This document shows, piece by piece, positions 56,985 through 64,000 of a DNA stretch of 64,000 nt. This DNA comes from Glebionis coronaria (lineage: Eukaryota > Streptophyta > Magnoliopsida > Asterales > Asteraceae), in the NCBI GenBank assembly GCA_025667525.1, contig CM046875.1:204534271-204598270 (forward strand). Reading direction: 5' to 3'. The stretch's first letter is position 1. Each line of letters starts with the position of its first letter. Below the pieces are notes generated by a model. That model worked only from the letters and a program-made list of their open reading frames with translations. It had not been told where the DNA came from and did not search any database. The translations under genes and the position numbers were made by a program.

Positions 56985-57305
56985 CACGTGGCAACCTTGT
57001 TAGGAACTTTATTCCTATAGTACCCCAGCCGCACGTGACGACCGAGACAAATTAAATGAAACATTGAATATGGTCTTACGTATGACCGCATATCCTGACA
57101 CAATTGACTGTTCATCTATCATTTTGACTGACAAAGTGCAAACAGTCAGTACCTCGAGCGACGCAATCTCCTGAGTTAGAAGTGACCTGTGGGTCCCACC
57201 TGACTGTTCACTTGCCACTCACTTCCCAACCCCACGATTTAGGTTAGTGGAAGACACGTGTCATGAATCTAACGTACCATTACCAACGAGGCAACCCTAT
57301 AAATA
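56985..57305 (+). promoter_or_regulatory. Promoter of the antisense gene of element I
   Basis: TATAAATA at 57298-57305 about 145 nt before the ATG at 57449, and three CACGTG G-box cores at 56985-56990, 57032-57037 and 57255-57260 (the last in GACACGTGTC). A pyrimidine-rich leader follows the TATA box. The arrangement suits plant bZIP/bHLH control, but this is inference from motifs. Confidence 0.55.
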
Positions 57306-57448
57306 GGTTGCCCATACGGCTGTGTGTGACACACAGTCTTTTTCTAATTTCTGCCATTAATGCTTTCTTCCTTACCACCACCTTCTTTCACACGGATCCT
57401 CCCTCACACAAGTTAGAATACCACGTCTTCATCTTTCTTTAATTAATT

Positions 57449-60361
57449 ATGACTCATAGGAACAACCCTACCATCGGATCCGTGCTAAATGTAATGACGG
57501 AAGAAAAACTAGGGGAGTTTTGCTCTGACTTCTTCATTCCTAGTAACCTTCATCCCTCCCTTCCTGGTGACGGGGACCTCATAACTAAGGCCCCCCAGGG
57601 AAAGATTGGCCTATACACTCGTCTTTTTGATGCGGCCAATTACCACATCCCTTTCACCAAATTTCTTGTAGATTTACTAGGTTACTGTGACCTACATATC
57701 ACCCAGTTACATTTTATAGGCGTATGTAAGATTAGTCAGTTCGAAATCCTATGCCGTGCACGAAGTATTCCCCCAACCGTAGAGTTATTTAGGCTGTTTT
57801 ATACCCCCAACTTAGTGAATGGTTGGCTTTCCTTCAAGAAACGTTCCCCAACCAGCCCCACAGCTCACAATAAAGCCATGGACTCGCTGAAAAATGGTAC
57901 GGCCACTACTTTTTTATTGACGTAGTAGTTTGGCCGACTGAGTTCATATTTAAACATAGATTACTCCATGACTTTCCTCCCCGGGCCGGTACATATAACG
58001 CCCAACACGCCCAAGAAATAGATATGAATAGGACAGGGTTTCATAGGAATCTACCCGAGTCAATCCTTTGCCTTCTAGGGATTAGTCGCAACTACTTTGG
58101 CCCGTCAAACACATACCCTGTATTTTGGAGAGGCCGTGGTGAAGGTAGGTATAGTATTCGCACCTTTAAATATATATAAATCCGTTGTCCGTGACTAACG
58201 CACTCCTTTGTTTTACAGAAATGAATTTCTTTGGAGTCCTACGCCAGGGAGATCCTAAAACCATAACGGAAGGAGCCCGCCCTAGACAAGAAAATGAGCT
58301 ACCCCTCCTTGAGCATACCCGAAATGTGACAATTGCCCTGGCGGTCGTACCTGACCCCCAATCTGATGAGGAGAACATAACAATTGTGAAGTCCCCCGAA
58401 TACTTTGACAATGAAGACGGGGAAAATCTGATGTTGGAGAATGAAGTTGGGCCCTCCTCCCCGCCTAAGACTGGCACCCACGCCCAGGAGGAGGAGCAGG
58501 ATGATAACATAGAGAGAACTACCTGCAGCCTCCGCCAAATGTTGGGCGACGATGAGGAAGAGGTGCAGCAGGTAGAAGAAGAGGAGGAGGAAGAACCTCA
58601 ACCCTTCCCCAATCGCACCCGTAGAAAGAATAAGCGGGTAAGGAGGTCTACCGAGGCCGTGATAGGGGAACATAATGCTCCCGCAAAGAGATTGCGCGAG
58701 GACCACCCCCTCTATCAATGTTGGGAAAGCACAAACCAAGCTTTAGGAATGGCGCAGGGTGCTTCTATAGTTCAGGACGTGCCGCTAACAGTTGTGGAGC
58801 CGGTCACTCAGGTCCCTCCCACTACGTTAGAGATGGAGAAAACCAACATGTAATTCCTCCGCACATGCTTGTCATTACTTCTCTTTTCCAAGTAAAAGGT
58901 GCGTCCTTCCGTAATAATATTAATGTGTATGTCAATGTTTTTTGCTGGGATGACCAGGCTGGTGCCGCACCTGTCCAAGGGACGAGGAAAGGGAAAGAGC
59001 TTGCCCTACACGCAGGAGCGACTAAATCTGGCCTGGCCTTTGAGGAAGGTACCCCCACGGCTTCATAAGATATTCCGGTGTCTGGCTCCCCCACACACTT
59101 TAACCCCGAGTGGAAGACAACCACTACTTCTAGGATGAAGGACGCGGAAGAATGCCGGGACTACCTTAACCACTGTATTCCACCCGGCCTAGTAGAGGAC
59201 ATACACTTATTAAGTCATCCACACTTAGTAGATGAATACGACTGGGCCTTGGTGCATCAGGTGGCTATGGGCACTTCCATGCGGGTAAGATTTGAGGCCG
59301 CATTAGATCACGTTGAATCTCTAAAGAGGAAGAACGGCTGGAGGGAGAAAATGATTGAAGACAATGAATCCCAAATTGCAGCCCTCCAGTCCCAACTCTC
59401 ACCACCGCTGAAGCCACCATCAAAGAGCAAGCCGCACATGCAAATGCCCACGACAAACGTGCTACCGAGCTTGAAGCCCAACTTGAGACTGCAACAACTG
59501 AGGTATGTATCCGTATAGTATCACACCTACGTCCACATTATGCATTATTCTAACCTTAAGTTATCACATGCAGGTGGTCGTGGCAGAAGCTTTGGCGAAG
59601 ACCTCAACTGACCAAGTATCCACCCTCTTGAAGGAGCTTGAAGACGCGCATGCATTGGTCCAAGGCGAGGAGATGCTGAAAGAAGAGCTTGCCAAAGAAA
59701 GGACCGCGATGGAACAGTTGATGGAGGCTTCCACACAAAAGGATATAGAGCATAACGCCCTTACCACAGACCGTGATGAAGTGTTGTACCCCCAACTACT
59801 AGCAGCCATTGCCGGCCGTAGGTGGATGGTGGGTCATGGGGCGCGCCTAGCCGTTACGAAAGTGTTGGAGGCCCCTTAATTCGTGCAGCAATTTATAGAT
59901 TTTATATCAGATGGCATCGACCACGGTCCTCATGAGGGTATGGTTATGGCCGCAGAGCTGATAAGTAAGAAGCAAAATTTTACTAAGCATGCCTACTTTA
60001 ACTCTAGGGCCATAGAGAAGATGACTGCATCCATGGCTGTTATGCGGGATCTGGAGTACCATTCTTGGCTTAGCTCAATTCTACAAAGGATGCGTCCAAC
60101 AAGGAGATCATGGAGAAGCTAAGCCTAGATGCATTCTCGCAAGGCGAGGGACACTCCCGAACTCACTTCACACCCTCCCCCAGCTAACTTACACTTCCTA
60201 TTTACGAGGACGTCACCAGGATCGTTGTTGGTGAGCAACCACTAAGTGAAGTGTTGGAAGTGAACGTGACTCGGGCTCTGAACAAGAAAGACCATGGCGA
60301 AGCTTTATCTCGATTAGCTGAAGAGAAGAGGGAGATAGGGAAGTTTCTCCCCCCAATCTAG
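57449..60361 (+). pseudogene. PF04195-type (putative gypsy-type transposon) gene, antisense in Tat element
   Basis: Role unknown. N-terminal domain 57449-58144: FIPSNLHPSLP, GKIGLYTRLFDAANYHIPFTKF, HFIGVCKISQFEILCRA, FRLFYTPNLVNGWLSF, matching what I know as PF04195. A frameshift near 57890 moves WYGHYFFIDVVVWPTEF to another frame. Intron-like gaps with GT...AG: 58145-58218, 58850-58957 (less sure) and 59503-59573 (CTAAC branch-like site). Exon 2 is acidic with a basic patch (RRKNKRVRR) that looks like a nuclear signal. Then come coiled-coil segments and a conserved LAAIAGRRWMVGHGARLAV motif (about 59795-59850) and FISDGIDHG (59895-59925). Stops at 59066, 59877 and 60185 and a shift near 59395 disable it. 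Similar proteins are common in Asteraceae annotations, from memory. Confidence 0.7.
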
Positions 60362-61069
60362 TGCGTTCCTTTATTGATGTAATTTCTGAACAATTTGGTT
60401 TGTAACAAATATTCGTCCGTGGATGTCCATGACACTTCAATCATTTGTAACATTATCTGAACACTTAGAATATCAAGTTTATGAGTCCGTGGTAGTCAAG
60501 ACAATTTTGAATTTTGGAAACTTACTTATATTTTGTAGATATTATATATCTGTGTCGCATGACATGTCACGTATTACCTAGAATAAAACTAAGTCTATGT
60601 TTTACTAGACATGGAGCGTGTGTCTTTACCATGTCCGGCACTATGTAAATGCGGCATGCGGAAACTTATTACAACGTCTTGTAAATAAGGTGTCTAGTAT
60701 GGATACATGATCCGCGTCACTGGAGTTGCATCCCTCTTATGCGAAAAGTTGAATTATTAGGTTCACTTAATCCTCTTACCCCGCCTGGGAGCGAATAGTA
60801 CATGTACGGTTTGAATGAATGCATATGAATAAGAAATGACATATTATAAGGAAATCTAAAAGGCATAAGACAATAATTTACACAAGAACGGGCCGTGGAG
60901 CTAGCTAGGCACCACGACATTTTATTAGAACGTTTATGATTTTTTGACAAAAATAAAAATCCTAAGACAAATAGAACCTAGAAAGCATGAAAACAAAAAA
61001 TACGTGGATCTTTATTGAAGTTGACCACTGCGAAGTGTCCATGCGGAGGCCGCAGCCTTTTCAGAGGTA
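60362..61069. other. Region between convergent antisense gene and pol
   Basis: About 0.7 kb where the plus-strand gene and the minus-strand pol end towards each other. It probably holds the 3' end of the antisense transcript (AT-rich, TTTGTAAC motifs at about 60398 and 60445). I see no ORF with a domain and no repeat. Confidence 0.5.
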
Positions 61070-62193
61070 TCATCTTTTAAGGTTGCAAATATTCCATGTA
61101 CGATCTAAGTCACGGCCATCCATGTCACGCAACTTGTACGCGCCTAGCCCCAAAGCTTCTGTGACCTCATACGACCCTTCCCACTTTGGACCCAGCTTCC
61201 CTGTGTTCTCTGTGCGACTTGCCTTGTTAGCACGATAAAAAAAATCCCCCGGTCGGAAGGAAACGCCCTTGACTTTGGAATCGTAAAAGGCTTTCATACG
61301 TGCCTTAGACTTGGCCTCATTGATGGCTGCTATCTCTCGTTTCTCCTATAATAAGTCTAGATTGACCCGGAGTTTCTCATCGTTCGTGACGACGTTAACC
61401 TCCATAGTACGGATTATTGGCATCCCAATCTCTTCTGGAATAACGACCTCGGTTCCGTAGGCCAGCGCGAATGGAGTGTCCCCATTGGATGTTTTGATCA
61501 TTGTCCTATGTGCCCATAGGACATGCGATAATTCATCTACCCATTTAGCGCTTCGTTCATCCAGGCGTGTTTTAATACCTTCACCTAGGCTTTTGTTTGC
61601 CCTCTCTACAAGACCATTAGTCTGTGGGTGCTTAACTGATGCAAAACACCGTGTGATGTTCAACGCTGCACACCAATCCTTGAATGGATTATCCGCGAAC
61701 TGTTTTCCATTATCCAAAATAATCTCACCTGGCAAACCAAAACGGCATACAATATTTTCCCAAACAAACTTTTTTACCTGCTTGCCCGTAATCGATTTCA
61801 CCGTCTTAGCTTCTATCCAGCGTGTAAAATAGTCCGTTGCGACGATCAAGAACTTAACACCTCCTGCCGCCACAGGAAAAGGCCCTACGATATCAATCCC
61901 ACACTTATAGAATGGCCATGGGGATGTGATGGGTGTTAGTTCCTGCTGCGGATGCCGCGGTACTGGTCTGTGCACTTGGCAATCACTGCATTTGTGAATC
62001 ATGTCTCGTGCATCCCGATGCATAGTCGGCCAATAGTACCCTGTGCGTAAAGCTCGTACTACTACAGATCTGGGGCCTGCATGCATGCCACATGACCCTT
62101 CATGTATTTCGCTAATCACGTAGCTAGCCTGGCGTGGCCCGACGCATCGTAACCATGGCTGTAGGAAGGAACGCTTGTACATGATACCTTCTC
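61070..62193 (-). pseudogene. int: Tat-lineage integrase, element I
   Basis: Open frame 61346-62182 begins MYKRSFLQPWLRCVG, with HEGSCGMH and CSDCQVH zinc-binding motifs, catalytic Asp in CGIDIVGPF, Asp in IILDNGKQF and Glu in NGLVERANK, then AHRTMIKTSNGDTPF. A TAG at 61346-61348 in place of a Glu codon splits off the C-terminal part 61070-61345 (KVKGVSFRPGDFFYRAN, GKLGPKWEGSYEV). Upstream a TGA at 62191-62193 separates it from RNase H. Confidence 0.88.
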
Positions 62194-62790
62194 AAAGTTC
62201 GAAGTGCTGTGACTTCCCTTTTATACGCCGAGCCGCTTTATCGTCGTCTGGAAGGGTTTCATCAGTTAGATAGCTGATGATCGGGGTCATCCATGTAGGC
62301 CCCTCTTCTTCAACTGTGGCTGCGACTTCCCCTCCTGTGATGGATTTTCCTTGAGTATTTCCACCAATACTTGCTTGGATAGATGGGCAAAGCTTCTAGA
62401 CGCAATTTGGCTAAGAGCATCCGCCTTCTTGTTTTCACCTCTTGGTACCTGTTTAATAGAAAACTTCCCAAAATGGCTATGAGTGACTTGACCTTCTCCA
62501 AGTATTGGATCATGTTGTCCTCCTTGGCTATGTAACCTCCCATGAAGTGATTCACGACAAGCCGCGAGTCCACGCGACAAGCCGTGAGTCCACGTAGGCC
62601 TCAAGGTTGCGGACTCCCATCCTAGCGGCGATTTTTAAACCTGCAATCAATGCTTCGTATTTTGACTCATTGTTCGTGGCTGTGAACTCAAAACGCAAGG
62701 CGTAGGTGAATTCCATTCCTTTCAGATTCGTGAGAATAAGGTCAGCTCTGATCCGTCCGTGCACGAGGATCCGTCAGTAAACAAAACCTA
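62194..62790 (-). pseudogene. Additional (archaeal-type) RNase H of Tat element I
   Basis: Motifs GMEFTYALRFEFTATNNESKYEALIAGL are split here as GMEFTYALRFEF and TATNNESKYEALIAGL, then VDSRLV, EDNMIQYLEKVKSL, KQVPRGENKKADAL and SFAHLSKQVLVE. This second RNase H domain is typical of Tat elements. A 20-bp tandem duplication (62555-62574 and 62575-62594) breaks the frame after VDSRLV, so the second half is read from another frame. Confidence 0.82.
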
Positions 62791-63567
62791 TGGTTCCGCT
62801 GGAATTTCCTCCTTTTGTACCACTGGTCCGTCCTCCTCGGGCTTCTCAATTAGGAAGTCTGCCAAGATTTGGCCTTTGACCGCTGTCGTTGGTCTATAGG
62901 AGATCTTATGTTCTCCTAATAGAACGCTCCACTTCTGTAGCCTCCCGACCACATCTGGCTTAGAGATGATTTGTTTTATTGGTTGATCAGTGATAACCAC
63001 AATTGGGTGCTCCTGGAGGTACCGGCGTAAACTTTTTGTGGTGTATACCAACGATAAAACCAACTTCTCCATAGATGAATAGTTCAGCTTCGGTCCTTGC
63101 AATGCTCTGCTTATAAAGTAGACTGGAGTCTGGACTGAGTCTCGGTCGGTCATAAGGACTGCACTTATTTCTCCGTATATAGCGGATAGGTACATGATGA
63201 GCTCCTCCTTCGGTCGGGGTGCGACTAGCATAGGAAGAGCCGCGAGATGCTGTTTAAGCTGCCCAAAGGCTTCCTCTGCTTCTTTTGTCCAGCGGAAATC
63301 TCCTTTCTTTAAGCACTTATTGAGTGTTTTGAATAGAGGTAGTGATTTCTCCGCAGACTTCCATAAGAACCTTTTTAGCCCGGCCAGCTTTCCATTTAGC
63401 GATTGTACCTCCTTGAGTGTCCGAGGGGATGGTATATGTATCACCGCGTCCGCCTTCTCTGGACAAGGCTTGATGCCGTTTGGATTAATCATATACCCAA
63501 GGAACATCCCTTCGGTTGCCCCAAACGTGCACTTTTTTGGATTTAGTTTCATGTTGATTTTCCTCAA
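62788..63567 (-). pseudogene. RT connection and first RNase H, element I
   Basis: Follows a TAG stop at 63577-63579. Contains KINMKLNPKKCTFGA, GMFLGYMINPNGIKPCPEK, the RT/RNase H tether FRWTKEAEEAFGQLKQ, then RNase H with YLSAIYGEISAVLM (the first catalytic Asp is not obvious), VYFISRALQGPKLNYSSMEKL and ITDQPIKQI. It ends in FLIEKPEEDGP before the second RNase H. Confidence 0.85.
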
Positions 63568-63579
63568 CGTGTCAAACGT

Positions 63580-64000
63580 CTATTGTATATCACGGAGGAG
63601 TGCCTCCTCCGTATGACTCTCGATGACCAGATCGTCAACATAGATCTCAAGGTTGCGGCCTATCTGGGAGTCGAAAGCTTTATCAACAAGTCGCTGATAT
63701 GTAGCTCCGGTGTTCTTTAGTCCGAACGACATTTTTGTGTAAAAATACACGCCCTGACTGGTGTGGAACGCCGTCTTCTCCTCATCTTCCTTCGCCATCT
63801 GGATCTAATGTTATCCTTTGTATGCATCTGTTAACACTTTAAAGGGTATCCGCATAAGGATTCTACCTTCCAATCAATTTTTGGTAGCGGATAGCAGTCT
63901 TGCGGACAAGCTTTGTTCAAGTCTGTGAAATCCACGCACATGCGCCAACTCCCGTCATGCTTCTTGACCATGACTGGGTTAGATAACCACTCGTGGTAGT
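63580..64000 (-). pseudogene. RT palm, element I, partial at window edge
   Basis: Reading from 64000: LSNPVMVKKHDGSWRMCVDF then TDLNKACPQDCYPLPKID, a damaged stretch near 63800-63870, then EKTAFHTSQGVYFYTKMSFGL and the catalytic YVDD in LEIYVDDLVIES (about 63635-63650). The N-terminal RT, protease and gag lie outside the window. Confidence 0.85.

Larger units (their letters stand above)
56520..64000 (-). mobile_element. Element I: Tat-lineage Ty3/gypsy element with antisense gene, partial
   Basis: Minus-strand pol (RT, RNase H, an additional archaeal-type RNase H, integrase) runs from beyond 64000 down to 61070. The second RNase H before integrase and the CVDFTDLNKACPQD motif in RT mark the Tat lineage. 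Between pol and the presumed 3' LTR lies a gene on the opposite strand (57449-60361), a layout known from Tat elements such as Grande. The left end is a partial LTR cut by H. Many stops show it is old. Confidence 0.82.

Overview
The window is plant nuclear DNA made almost entirely of nested LTR retrotransposons. I found no host gene, no genuine tRNA or rRNA gene, and no bacterial-type feature. The coding signatures are Ty3/gypsy Gag, DTG/DLG-type protease, reverse transcriptase (RT), RNase H and integrase (IN). Primer sites match tRNA-Asp (Athila-type elements) and initiator tRNA-Met (chromovirus and a small copia-like element). A eudicot is likely. The accessory proteins of elements B and C and the antisense gene of the Tat element resemble sequences I remember from Asteraceae genomes, so Asteraceae is my best guess; no database was searched.

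Layout. (1) 1-9781, element A: plus-strand Athila-type element, with gag-pol 8-5005, a non-coding 3' region and 3' LTR 6956-9781; its 5' end is outside the window. (2) 9787-10372: a diverged Tekay-type LTR fragment. (3) 10373-24388, element B: minus-strand, non-autonomous Athila-like element truncated on its left, with element C (11952-19910, also minus and non-autonomous, TSD ATGAT) inserted in its ORF. (4) 24389-52573, element Tk: a Tekay-like chromovirus split twice. A minus-strand Athila-type element E (26912-44388, TSD GGGTG) sits in the protease active-site codons. A solo LTR G (46600-48498, TSD AGCAT) sits in the integrase. E carries a small inverted-LTR element F (41747-42777, TSD AAAAC) in its 5' LTR. 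(5) 52574-56519, element H: an Athila-type LTR into which Tk inserted. (6) 56520-64000, element I: a minus-strand Tat-lineage element with a PF04195-type gene in antisense behind pol, having its own TATA box and G-boxes.

Working together. A and E encode near-complete Athila polyproteins, now broken by a few frameshifts and stops. B and C lack pol but share primer sites, leaders or 3' non-coding sequence with A and E, and encode related Cys-rich/acidic proteins of unknown function. They look like elements that were mobilised in trans. Nesting gives relative age: I, then H, then Tk, then B, E and G, then C (in B) and F (in E).

Most notable signals. Every Athila-type LTR edge that can be seen starts with an inverted repeat, perfect in four of five edges, whose sequence differs between families. 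A twin G-tract module around a CATTG-AGGA-CAATG type hairpin lies about 1.5-1.7 kb before the 3' LTR in A, C and E with nearly fixed spacing. The LTR family of A, C and G has non-canonical TA...TA ends, confirmed by two target-site duplications.
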